Positions 1 through 6,308 of a stretch of 9,815 nt of DNA are shown in pieces. Origin of the DNA: DAOUAT01 sp964551735 (GTDB lineage Bacteria > Chloroflexota > Anaerolineae > CG2-30-64-16); contig CAZKEF010000085.1 in the NCBI GenBank assembly GCA_964551735.1, positions 1 through 9,815 on the forward strand, read 5' to 3'. Below the pieces are notes generated by a model. It did no database searches, had not been told where the DNA came from, and saw only the letters and a list, made by a program, of their open reading frames with translations. A program made the position numbers and the translations under genes. How positions within the stretch are numbered: position 1 is the stretch's first letter; each line of letters starts with the position of its first letter.

Positions 1-330
1 ACGCGTAGCGATTCAAGCTCTGCGGGTTGCCCGGACGCGGCACGATGCTGTCCGGCTGCAGGAAACGATCCAGCACCGGGTGTCGAAGAATTTCGTTCCG
101 TAATACATCAATCCGGTGCTGGCATCCCGCGTCTGGTCAGTGTAGGTGACAGGCGTGAAGTCGCGGGCGAAGGCGTTGTGGGTCGCGGCGGCTCCCGGCG
201 GCGCCGCGCCGTATGCGTGATCGTACTCTGTTACGCTGCTGGGAGGCTGTGCCCTTGACCGTACCGGTGACCGGCATTCCTGTGCAATCGATCGCCCACA
301 AGGCACCACCATAGTAATAACGGCTCAGGG
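1..330 (-). pseudogene. Decayed RHS core remnant, running off the left edge
   Basis: Broken RHS core sequence is visible in shifting frames. At about 300-330 one frame reads RYYYGGALWAID. Between about 81 and 235 another reads YDHAYGAAPPG, then TDQTRDASTGLMYYGTKFFDT. From about 77 to the left edge a third reads VLDRFLQPDSIVPRPGNP followed by QSLNRYA, the standard RHS core end. The jump near 77-83 (FFDT to VLDRFLQPD, where FDPVLDRF is expected) shows an indel. The core is more diverged than the other copies (GLMYYG and FLQPDS rather than SLYDYN and FLSPDT), so it comes from a different RHS lineage. Whether another tip follows lies beyond the window. Confidence 0.65.
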
Positions 331-390
331 ACAGGCCAGGGGCAGGTAATCGAACATCTCGCTTGCCCCAACGGTGCGCAAAAGCGTTAC

Positions 391-612
391 CTAACTCCCA
401 CAGCGTCTTGCCTTCTCCATGCGACGAAAAAGCCAGTAACCCAGAACCCACATTGGTACGAATCCGGGTAATGCAGCGATAAGGTTGATCATGGCGTTCG
501 GCCAAGTAGGCTCAAGCACATGTAGACCTGGCGCAAAGGCTTCCCGAGAGACTTCACCGATGAGAAGCACAAGTAACATGTAGAGCCAAGACCATGGCAT
601 GAACTTGTCCAC
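391..612 (-). CDS. Small two-TM membrane protein, immunity candidate for CT4 (73 aa)
   Basis: This short protein has two hydrophobic helices, at about residues 6-20 (WSWLYMLLVLLIG) and 42-62 (INLIAALPGFVPMWVLGYWLF). A loop with Pro, Glu and His (FAPGLHVLEPTWP) joins them, and the C-terminus is basic (RRMEKARR), suggesting both ends are cytoplasmic. I chose GTG at 612 because AAGGGGG at 620-626 lies seven bases upstream. The in-frame GTG at 618 is too close to that site, and ATG at 600 is a further alternative. It lies in the slot normally held by an immunity gene, after the CT4 tip. Small TM proteins often protect against membrane-directed toxins. That role is inferred from position, and no family was recognised. 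Confidence 0.62.
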   Translation of the reverse strand: MDKFMPWSWLYMLLVLLIGEVSREAFAPGLHVLEPTWPNAMINLIAALPGFVPMWVLGYWLFRRMEKARRCGS

Positions 613-619
613 CAGCACA

Positions 620-626
620 CCCCCTT
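620..626 (-). promoter_or_regulatory. Shine-Dalgarno for the two-TM protein
   Basis: AAGGGGG on the minus strand lies seven bases upstream of the GTG at 612. It favours that start over the GTG at 618 and the ATG at 600. Confidence 0.5.
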
Positions 627-662
627 GGGTTGTTCATAGAATTATTAACTTGACAAACTACG

Positions 663-1499
663 TCATGGATAGCCAAAATTGATAAGATAATCTTGATACA
701 CAGATTCCCGGGCGTGATATCGAATTTCCCCCCAGTACTTCCAGTAAGAATAGGAAAGTGATTCCTTTGAGCCCGGGTTGAAGCCAGCCATATTCACCAT
801 CAACCACTGATCGCCCGCACATACTCCCAACTGACAGCGAACATCGGGGAGGATAGTTGCGCCCGCAGCAGCAGTGCCAACGGTTTTCACAGTCCATTGC
901 GCTGCCGTTGCAGCAGGAATATACGCATAGGCTGAGGTCAGGCCGATACCCATCATGAATACAAAGAGTTTGGCCTCCATCGAACTGACCGTGTGAATAG
1001 CAGCGTCAAATCCATTCAGGCCGTAGGCCTTGGCCATTTGCCCACTCGCATCAAAGGTCACCACTGCAGCAAGCAAGCCAAGTGAGCCGTTGTAGACATC
1101 AGCCAGTTGTGCCTCACCCAGCTTATCTGTTCCGAATACATCAGCAATGCGGCTTACTCCCGTTACCTTCTTTTGCCCTTCACCCTCGAATCGAGCGAAG
1201 TGCAACGTTCCATTATTGATGCTGGCCAGGACATCCCCCGCTCCTGCCGTTAGTAGGGCACTCCACCACGCCTCATCTTGCATCCACCGCTTGAGAATGT
1301 CCTGCCAGTTGTCCGGATAGAGCGACTGCAAATAAGCTTCAATGGCGGATTGCTCAAACATCCCCGTCGGATCCGTGTACCGCAGCGGATTGTTCAGCAC
1401 ATACGCGTAGCGATTCAAGCTCTGCGACCGCAGGAAGTCCCCGTGGGACGGATTGCCCGGACTCGGCACGATCGTGTCCGGGCTGAGAAAACGGCCCAA
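663..1499 (-). CDS. RHS core end plus toxin tip CT4, 3' half of the frameshifted module
   Basis: The frame resumes the RHS core at LGRFLSPDTIVPSPGNP, with the same 8-residue SHGDFLRS insert as the CT3 module, then QSLNRYAYVLNNPL and YTDPTG (core end at residue 46). The nominal TTG at 1499 is only the point where this frame takes over, not a real start. The tip, residues 47-278, has an N-terminal Trp-rich helical part (SLYPDNWQDILKRWMQDEAWW). Mixed sequence follows (FARFEGEGQKKVTGVSRIADVFGT), then a hydrophobic segment at 178-200 (LFVFMMGIGLTSAYAYIPAA), a Cys pair (CQLGVC) and an aromatic-rich end (YSYWKYWGEIRYHARESVYQDYL). No enzymatic motif was recognised. A small two-TM gene follows 50 bases downstream. 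The tip itself is uninterrupted, so it could still serve as a recombination donor. Confidence 0.75.
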   Translation of the reverse strand: MGRFLSPDTIVPSPGNPSHGDFLRSQSLNRYAYVLNNPLRYTDPTGMFEQSAIEAYLQSLYPDNWQDILKRWMQDEAWWSALLTAGAGDVLASINNGTLHFARFEGEGQKKVTGVSRIADVFGTDKLGEAQLADVYNGSLGLLAAVVTFDASGQMAKAYGLNGFDAAIHTVSSMEAKLFVFMMGIGLTSAYAYIPAATAAQWTVKTVGTAAAGATILPDVRCQLGVCAGDQWLMVNMAGFNPGSKESLSYSYWKYWGEIRYHARESVYQDYLINFGYP

Positions 1500-1768
1500 C
1501 GCGGAGAGTAGAAGCGCGCATTGTAATCGTACAACGACCCCAGCGCCGCCTCCTCGCTGCGCTGACCGGTGAATCTGTAGTCGGTTGGTAACGTGCTGGC
1601 CGGGCCGCGCGGCGCGCCGTAGGGCGTGTACCGCTGCGCGCTCACGGCGCCCGTGCTCGTGTTGTAGCTCACGTTGGTCGAGCCGAGATGGTCACTGAAC
1701 AGGTAGTATAGCGTACCTCCCTGCCGCATGGCAACTCGCTGGCCGTCGTGATAGTCGTACTTGGTGAC
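1362..1768 (-). repeat. RHS core direct repeat, copy A
   Basis: This is the core segment of the CT4 module. It is nearly identical to copy B over 1365-1500 (about four mismatches in 135 bp by eye, including the shared 24-bp insert) and more diverged upstream. It ends sharply at the DPTG codons, after which the tips are unrelated. Confidence 0.82.
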
Positions 1769-1828
1769 GCGGCCGACGTCCCACTGCTCCAGCTCTTGGA
1801 ACTGCGCCGCACCGCCGCGGGCCATCAC
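1415..1828 (-). pseudogene. Orphan RHS core, 5' half of a frameshifted module (CT4 cassette)
   Basis: This frame carries RHS core sequence: VTKYDYHDGQRVAMRQ, LFSDHLGST, AQRYTPYG, TDYRFTGQRSEE and YDYNARFYSPR. It then runs out of the core into nonsense (WAVFSARTR) at about 1500. The sister copy at 3758-4138 reads SPALGRF at this point. Comparing the DNA, gcgggcgagta in that copy has become gcggagagta here, a net loss of one base. The remainder of the core continues in the frame 663-1499. The upstream frame is closed by a TGA at 1847-1849, and the GTG/ATG pair at 1828/1825 has no Shine-Dalgarno. This is a 5'-truncated, frameshifted donor cassette, unless the missing base is a sequencing error. 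Confidence 0.82.
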
Positions 1829-1908
1829 ACCGACCCGGCCGCCGGTTCAATGTCGGATGCACCGCAAGGCATGTCGAAGCCGATAGGCAGCGCCGGCCCC
1901 GATGGAGT

Positions 1909-3195
1909 TTACTTGTTGAGGGCGCCACCTAAGCGCTCATTGGTAACCAGCAGCCACTTCAACATCGCAGATCGGTAAGGGTGATCTGCCGACGTCTTGC
2001 TCAACCCTGCGCGAAGCGCTTCTGCTGCCTCTACGTACCGCCGCAGCTTGAAAAGGCTAACCCCCAGATGATAGTAGCTCTCGCCTACCCAGTTTGTGGG
2101 AAGGTCCGTGCATTCCAAGGCTAATTGGGCGTATTGAGCTGCCTCTCGGTACTTTCTTAATTCGAATTCAACTTCCGCAAAAACAGAATACCATCCTCCT
2201 GCCGCAACCATTTCTCTGTCAATTCGCATTGCCTGCTGGAGCGCTCGCCAGGCAGCCCGTGGATGACCTTGCTCCCGCAGGTTATTCCCCAGTTCAAGAT
2301 ACAGTTCAGCCATCAGCCGCGAGTTCTTCACCGTAAGCCGTATGGCCTGTCGGAAGTGCTTCTCAGCGATCCGCAAATTGCCCTTGCCGCGCGTTAGCGC
2401 CGTTGCATACTGTTTGTGCGCTCGGAGCCAGACCCAATCAGCAGACGACTTATCCTGCGCTGCCAGCTGCAAAGCGCGCTGGCCATGATAGATCGCTCGT
2501 TCATATTCCTTCAATTGATTGTAACACTGCGCCAGCAGGCTGTGTACCCAGGAATGCGTCTTACTGATCGGATCCAGCAGCGCCGCAGCCCGGCTTAGAT
2601 ACTGCGCGCCGTTACGCCAATCGTGTTTATCCAGCGCATAGATCTCGCCAAGACGTGCATGAGTCCAGCCCAGATCGCGACCCTCGGGCCAGGAGCTTTG
2701 GAGGGTCTCCTCCAATAACGCAATCCCCTGATCCGGGTCGCGCCAGTCCGCCAACAACATCGCCAGCTTATTATAGGCCCAGAGTTGTTCAGTGTGGCCA
2801 GCGAGCAACTCGATCGCTCGTTTGCACTCCTCCATAATAGGTTGCATCTTCGTTTCATCAACATCCGGTCTGGTCAGTATTTGCTCTTCATGGCTTAGTG
2901 CGTGCAAAAGGTGCGCTTTGCCAGCGTAGAAGCGCTCATCTGTCTGAGCCAGCACGGTATCCGCGCACCGTAACGCCGCTTCGCTCTCAGAACGGCGATA
3001 ATGCAACCAACCGCGCAACAGCAACACCTGCCAACGGAATGGTGGCAAGAGTGTTTGCCGCTCCAACCGCTTGAGAATACGATCCAGGGCGGCGTCTTCA
3101 TTGTTTATGAAGAGGGCGTCAGCCGTAGACAACGCCGCCTCAAGTTCAGCCGATGTCATGGGTGAGGTACACCAACACCATTTGAGAGTGCGCAT
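1909..3195 (-). CDS. TPR-repeat protein in the immunity-gene position after CT3 (428 aa)
   Basis: This is a soluble protein built almost entirely of tetratricopeptide-like helical pairs. From the ATG at 3195, repeats lie at about 140-168 (LWAYNKLAMLLADW), 176-208 (LGEIYALDKHDWRNGAQYLSRA), 215-245 (SLLAQCYNQLKEYERAIYHGQRAL), 250-288, 293-325 (AELYLELGNNLREQGHPRAAWRALQQA), 335-361 (FAEVEFELRKYREAAQYAQLAL) and 370-400 (YYHLGVSLFKLRRYVEAAEAL). It starts one base after the toxin's TAG. GGAGGG at 3207-3212 lies 11 bases upstream, a rather long spacing. MTSAEL at 3159 is a plausible alternative start without a Shine-Dalgarno, and the frame is also open to 3222. TPR proteins are scaffolds or peptide-binding regulators. 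Position suggests an unusually large immunity protein or an adaptor, but function is not established. Confidence 0.82.
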   Translation of the reverse strand: MRTLKWCWCTSPMTSAELEAALSTADALFINNEDAALDRILKRLERQTLLPPFRWQVLLLRGWLHYRRSESEAALRCADTVLAQTDERFYAGKAHLLHALSHEEQILTRPDVDETKMQPIMEECKRAIELLAGHTEQLWAYNKLAMLLADWRDPDQGIALLEETLQSSWPEGRDLGWTHARLGEIYALDKHDWRNGAQYLSRAAALLDPISKTHSWVHSLLAQCYNQLKEYERAIYHGQRALQLAAQDKSSADWVWLRAHKQYATALTRGKGNLRIAEKHFRQAIRLTVKNSRLMAELYLELGNNLREQGHPRAAWRALQQAMRIDREMVAAGGWYSVFAEVEFELRKYREAAQYAQLALECTDLPTNWVGESYYHLGVSLFKLRRYVEAAEALRAGLSKTSADHPYRSAMLKWLLVTNERLGGALNK

Positions 3196-3196
3196 C

Positions 3197-4156
3197 CTAC
3201 TTGAGACCCTCCAGCACATCATCTACCCAGGCAAATCTGCTCAGCAGTTGCAGACCTTTGGCAAGCAAGAAGCTGCCCCAACCAACCTTATGTGGGTCCA
3301 GGTTTTTCAGGACTTCACTGGCTGGCGGCAGGGTTGTTGTCGGTGGTTTCTGATGGGAATCAGGCAACATAGGTGGCGCGGGGGGTGACTCCTTGTCCGG
3401 TGGCAACTTGCCATACTGTTGCGCTTTCGTTCTAAATGCGGGCTCTGCGCCACGGTTGCCGTCCTGATTGCGCTTGGCGTGGAGCAGGTTGCCCTCGGCG
3501 TCAACAGCGACCTTTCCCATCACCAAGGCCGTCGTTGCCAATTGCGCTTCTGGCGACGTCCGCATCTTGTCGGCGATAGCCTCGGGGATATCAGAGACCT
3601 TCGTCGTCAGACCATTCCAGGCATCGGCGACCGCGGCGCGGTTGTCGGCGGCATTTGGGCCCCAGCCATACTGGTAGGAGAATACAGCTGTGCCAGCACC
3701 GAGAATGACCCAACCTACTGGCCCGATGGCAACCAACGCACCGACAACTACGGGAGAATGTCCATCCGGATCCGTATACCGCAGCGGATTGTTCAGCACA
3801 TACGCGTAGCGATTCAAGCTCTGCGACCGCAGGAAGTCCCCGTGGGACGGGTTGCCCGGACTCGGCACGATGGTGTCTGGGCTGAGAAAACGGCCCAACG
3901 CGGGCGAGTAGTAGCGCGCATTGTAATCATACAACGACCCCAGCCCCGCCTCCTCGCTGCGCTGGCCGGTGAAGCGGTAGTCGGTTGGTAACGTGCCGCT
4001 GACGGACCGCGGCGTGCCGTAGGGCGTGTACCGCTGCGCGCTCACCGCGCCGGTGCTCGTGCTGTAGCTCACGCTGGTCGAGCCCAGGTGGTCGGTCAGC
4101 AGGTAGTATAGCAAGCCAGCCCGGCGCACGGCAACGCCAGAGCCCGAAGGACTCAT
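3197..4156 (-). CDS. Orphan RHS core fragment with toxin tip CT3
   Basis: This displaced RHS module of 319 aa begins next to the left end of the IS66 element. A TAG stop sits immediately upstream (4157-4159), and the ATG at 4156 has no visible Shine-Dalgarno. Residues 7-133 are an RHS core: LLYYLLTDHLGST, AQRYTPYG, TDYRFTGQRSEE, YDYNARYYSPALGRF, PDTIVPSPGNP, then an 8-residue insert SHGDFLRS and QSLNRYAYVLNNPL up to YTDPDGH. The tip (134-319) starts with a hydrophobic segment at 135-162 (VVVGALVAIGPVGWVILGAG). An Ala-rich helical stretch follows, then a basic patch (HAKRNQDGNRG), a proline-rich linker (about 251-278) and a final helical domain (WGSFLLAKGLQLL, ending VDDVLEGLK). No known enzymatic motif is apparent. 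The core is intact in frame but lacks the N-terminal shell, so expression as an independent toxin is doubtful. Confidence 0.8.
   Translation of the reverse strand: MSPSGSGVAVRRAGLLYYLLTDHLGSTSVSYSTSTGAVSAQRYTPYGTPRSVSGTLPTDYRFTGQRSEEAGLGSLYDYNARYYSPALGRFLSPDTIVPSPGNPSHGDFLRSQSLNRYAYVLNNPLRYTDPDGHSPVVVGALVAIGPVGWVILGAGTAVFSYQYGWGPNAADNRAAVADAWNGLTTKVSDIPEAIADKMRTSPEAQLATTALVMGKVAVDAEGNLLHAKRNQDGNRGAEPAFRTKAQQYGKLPPDKESPPAPPMLPDSHQKPPTTTLPPASEVLKNLDPHKVGWGSFLLAKGLQLLSRFAWVDDVLEGLK
3758..4138 (-). repeat. RHS core direct repeat, copy B
   Basis: This is the core segment of the CT3 module. It resembles copy A in the 3' part (SHGDFLRS insert) and copy C in the middle, with 52 identical bases at 3950-4001 versus 8344-8395. 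Similarity stops at the DPDGH codons downstream and near the IS66 boundary upstream. Confidence 0.82.
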
Positions 4157-4164
4157 CTAAACGT

Positions 4165-4181
4165 GTAACCGTTCAGGGGGG
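4165..4181 (+). repeat. IS66 terminal inverted repeat, left end
   Basis: GTAACCGTTCAGGGGGG matches the right end (5699-5715, reverse complement) at 15 of 17 positions. The transposase TGA stop (4173-4175) lies inside this repeat. Confidence 0.8.
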
Positions 4182-5618
4182 TGACGCTGTCGGGAGTAGC
4201 GACGGCGCAGCACGCCCCCAGTTAGCAGCCTCGCAGGCTTCAGTGAGATATTCCAACACATTGCGCTCCTGTTGTTTGAGGGTGGCCACGACTGTCATGA
4301 TCCGTTCGGCGAAACGGCTACCGGCTTCACTCTGGGTGCCGAAGCACATCTTGCGCCAGAGCACAGCATGGCGCACCTGCCGCTCGCCCAGGTTATTGGT
4401 CGGCTCTACGCCCGCAACGCGGACAAAGGTCCACAACGCCGGTTCGCGTTTGAGGATATCGCGACAGGTTCCCGCGGTCTTGTCGTGGGTGCAGGCCGTG
4501 CCTTGGCGCAGCAGTTCGCCTACTTTTTGCTCGACTGGCCGCATGTTGGCTTGGAAGACAGCCCGCGTCATCGTTCCAGCGCGTACCTGGTGCCACCATT
4601 CGAACAGCACAGCGCTTTGGGTCAAGATGGCTTCACCGATGCGTTGGGCTTCGCCCCCACGCTCGGCAAACGCCTGAAAGTCGCGCCGGAGGTGCGCCCA
4701 ACAGAGTTGCCGCATAAAGACGGGCAGCCAATTGTAGGCTGACCAGCGGTCAGAGTGCAGAATGCCACCGAAGGTCTCACCGAGCAGCTCTTTGGCAATC
4801 TGGCCCCCGCGCCTGCAGCGAATCAGGAAGACTGTCACCAGAGACGTGGCGGCGACCCACAGCCAGGCCTTCTGGTTGGCCTCCCGCCAGCCCGTCTCAT
4901 CCAGATGAACTGCGGCTTGCTCTTTGACATACGCACGCGCCTCGTGGACGGGCGCGCTGAGCGCCGCACTGGTGCGTTGCTCCAGGGCACAGATTGCGCC
5001 TGTGCAGATGGCGACCTGGAAGAAATCATCCAGCACCTCTTCGGCGTCACGCTTGCTCAGCCGATAGCGCCCGGTCAACAGCGCCAACAGCGCTTGCAAG
5101 TGCGGACCAAAGGCGCCTTGCGGGACGCCAGGAGGCAATGCCGCATTGGTCGTAGTACCGCACCCCGGGCAAGCCAAGGCGTGCAGGCGATATTCGACCA
5201 CCTCGGCGATCACCGGTGGAATCTCTGTGACTTGGTGGCGATATGGCTCAGGGTCGTGGCCCGCCAGCGCCTGCCCGCACTGGCGACAGGTCGCTGGGTA
5301 GACGTCGTAACTATCCTTGAGCCGCTCCGGTGGCGCCAGCTTCCGCTGCGTGCCCGTGTGACCTGGTTGTCCACCGCGCTGGCGGTTGCTCTTGGCGTGC
5401 TGGCGTGGCTTGGGGGGCGCGTCAGGTCCATCGCTAGAGGGGGGCTGGGACGAGTTGTGCGAGTTGCGCTTGACTCGCTCGCGCAGGACAGACAACTCCG
5501 TTTCCAATTCCTGCACGCGCACGACCAGGGCCAGCACAAACTCCTGAACGGCTGGCGGAGTTTGAGCCCACTCTTGCTCGGAAAAGGTTAGCTGCGCTGG
5601 CTGGGTTTCCTGCACCAT
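4173..5618 (-). CDS. tnpC: IS66-family transposase (TnpC type), 481 aa
   Basis: This appears to be a complete DDE transposase that moves the surrounding element. Residues 34-51 form a short leucine-zipper-like coiled coil, followed by the family's SHNSSQPPSSD motif. A basic GGQPGHTG segment (82-89) comes next. A CxxC pair at 111/114 (CRQCG) and another at 150/153 (CPGCG) form the zinc-finger-like region. The catalytic domain carries HLDETGW (D240), HSDRWSAYN (D290), CWAHLRRDF (306-314) and the NNLGERQVRH motif (E412), giving the expected D-D-E triad. The C-terminal region has FAERIMTVVATLKQQ. The length is normal for solitary IS66 transposases. ATG at 5618 is the natural start, ahead of the conserved N-terminus. 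No frameshift or missing catalytic residue was seen, so it may be active. Confidence 0.96.
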   Translation of the reverse strand: MVQETQPAQLTFSEQEWAQTPPAVQEFVLALVVRVQELETELSVLRERVKRNSHNSSQPPSSDGPDAPPKPRQHAKSNRQRGGQPGHTGTQRKLAPPERLKDSYDVYPATCRQCGQALAGHDPEPYRHQVTEIPPVIAEVVEYRLHALACPGCGTTTNAALPPGVPQGAFGPHLQALLALLTGRYRLSKRDAEEVLDDFFQVAICTGAICALEQRTSAALSAPVHEARAYVKEQAAVHLDETGWREANQKAWLWVAATSLVTVFLIRCRRGGQIAKELLGETFGGILHSDRWSAYNWLPVFMRQLCWAHLRRDFQAFAERGGEAQRIGEAILTQSAVLFEWWHQVRAGTMTRAVFQANMRPVEQKVGELLRQGTACTHDKTAGTCRDILKREPALWTFVRVAGVEPTNNLGERQVRHAVLWRKMCFGTQSEAGSRFAERIMTVVATLKQQERNVLEYLTEACEAANWGRAAPSLLPTASPP

Positions 5619-5698
5619 AGCGCTACCGTATCACACTTTCATCTGAATCACGTTAGAGAAACGCTAGAAGTTGATCAGAACTTGATGCGAAGTGGAGC

Positions 5699-5715
5699 CC
5701 TCCCTGAACGCTTAC
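5699..5715 (-). repeat. IS66 terminal inverted repeat, right end
   Basis: Read on the minus strand it is GTAAGCGTTCAGGGAGG, the partner of the repeat at 4165-4181. Its outermost G supplies the last base of the TAG stop of the neighbouring 193-aa gene. Confidence 0.8.
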
Positions 5716-6296
5716 TAGAATGTTACATGCAGCACTCCGAATATAGTCCCCAGCAATACAAACACTGCCAAGAACACAAGCGCCATAATCAGAAGCCCTG
5801 TTATGACACCCTTGGGAGATGCCTCAGGATGATCCTCACGATAGTAGACAAGAGGTGAGACGTGCGGGTTCCACTCTCGACGGGCGATTTCCGCTTCACG
5901 CCCTAGCCGCTTCAACGCGCGATCATACGGGTTCGGATCAAGTGTGCTAAGTGTGCCCGTCAGAAAGCTGGACAAGACCGCGATTAGAGCGTCGACTTCA
6001 CCTGCACTTGCCAATGCACTCCGAGGTTCTAGAGCGCAGACCGGGAACAGGGCCACGCCCTTACCATTGACTAGATGAAGGTGAACCGTGTAGAGTACAT
6101 TCCACGGGCCGCTGAACACGCTCCGTTCACATGAACGAATCTGGTCCAATGGTATTTTGAGCAATGCTGCTCTGTGAACCGCGATATGATCTTGATTCAC
6201 GCTGCACCTGACGAGCCGAACAGGCAGGAAGGATCGAAGCAAGCCGCCCCAGTGATCCTCGAGCCAAAACGTAAACGTAGCCTCTAATTCCTCCAC
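5715..6296 (-). CDS. Immunity protein candidate for CT2: PH-like domain plus C-terminal TM helix
   Basis: This 193-aa protein starts at GTG 6296. AGGAGG at 6303-6308 lies six bases upstream and overlaps the TAG stop of the preceding toxin module, which fixes the start and couples the two. Residues 26-88 (RLVRCSVNQDHIAV, IPLDQIRSCERS, VLYTVHLHLVNGKGVALFPV) have the alternating strand pattern of bacterial PH-like domains, a resemblance noted by eye. A charged helical linker (about 122-162) follows. One strong TM helix lies at 164-189 (ITGLLIMALVFLAVFVLLG), giving a tail-anchored topology with most of the protein probably cytoplasmic. The position and the membrane anchor suggest immunity to a membrane-acting toxin, but this is inference. 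Its TAG stop is completed by the terminal base of the adjacent IS66 element, so the original C-terminus may have been different. Confidence 0.72.
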   Translation of the reverse strand: MEELEATFTFWLEDHWGGLLRSFLPVRLVRCSVNQDHIAVHRAALLKIPLDQIRSCERSVFSGPWNVLYTVHLHLVNGKGVALFPVCALEPRSALASAGEVDALIAVLSSFLTGTLSTLDPNPYDRALKRLGREAEIARREWNPHVSPLVYYREDHPEASPKGVITGLLIMALVFLAVFVLLGTIFGVLHVTF

Positions 6297-6302
6297 GTTC
6301 TG

Positions 6303-6308
6303 CCTCCT
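6303..6308 (-). promoter_or_regulatory. Shine-Dalgarno overlapping the toxin stop codon
   Basis: AGGAGG on the minus strand is spaced six bases from the GTG at 6296. Its 5' end overlaps the TAG stop (6307-6309) of the CT2 module. It decides the GTG start and suggests termination-reinitiation coupling of the toxin and immunity genes. Confidence 0.75.

Larger units (their letters stand above)
4165..5715 (-). mobile_element. IS66-family insertion sequence, about 1.55 kb, transposase only
   Basis: The element is bounded by imperfect 17-bp inverted repeats: GTAACCGTTCAGGGGGG at 4165-4181 and, on the opposite strand, GTAAGCGTTCAGGGAGG at 5715-5699. The two differ at two positions. GTAA ends with CGTTCAGGG-type sequence are typical of IS66 elements as I recall them. 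Only the large transposase gene is present, without tnpA or tnpB, as in the ISBst12-like subgroup. IS66 elements normally leave an 8-bp target duplication. Here the flanking octamers (CTAAACGT left, TAGAATGT right) agree at only four positions. The element ends therefore look intact, but the flanks have been rearranged or have diverged. Confidence 0.85.

Noticed and set aside
137..505. 122-aa minus-strand frame overlapping the two-TM gene
   Set aside because: Only the short RYYYGGALWAID piece resembles RHS; the rest overlaps the small membrane protein in another frame and looks non-coding.
3159..3222. Alternative starts for the TPR gene at 3222 and 3159
   Set aside because: 3222 overlaps the toxin's coding end without a Shine-Dalgarno, and 3159 has none either. 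3195 has GGAGGG upstream and sits one base after the stop, though 3159 remains possible.
3419..3991. 190-aa open frame on the plus strand
   Set aside because: It is antisense to the CT3 module, and its end duplicates the reverse reading of the RHS core repeat.
4755..5591. 278-aa open frame on the plus strand
   Set aside because: It is antisense to the conserved IS66 transposase, shows no domain-like composition and is a shadow of a GC-rich coding region.
4157..5723. 8-bp target-site duplication for the IS66 element
   Set aside because: The flanking octamers agree at only four of eight positions, so no duplication can be claimed.
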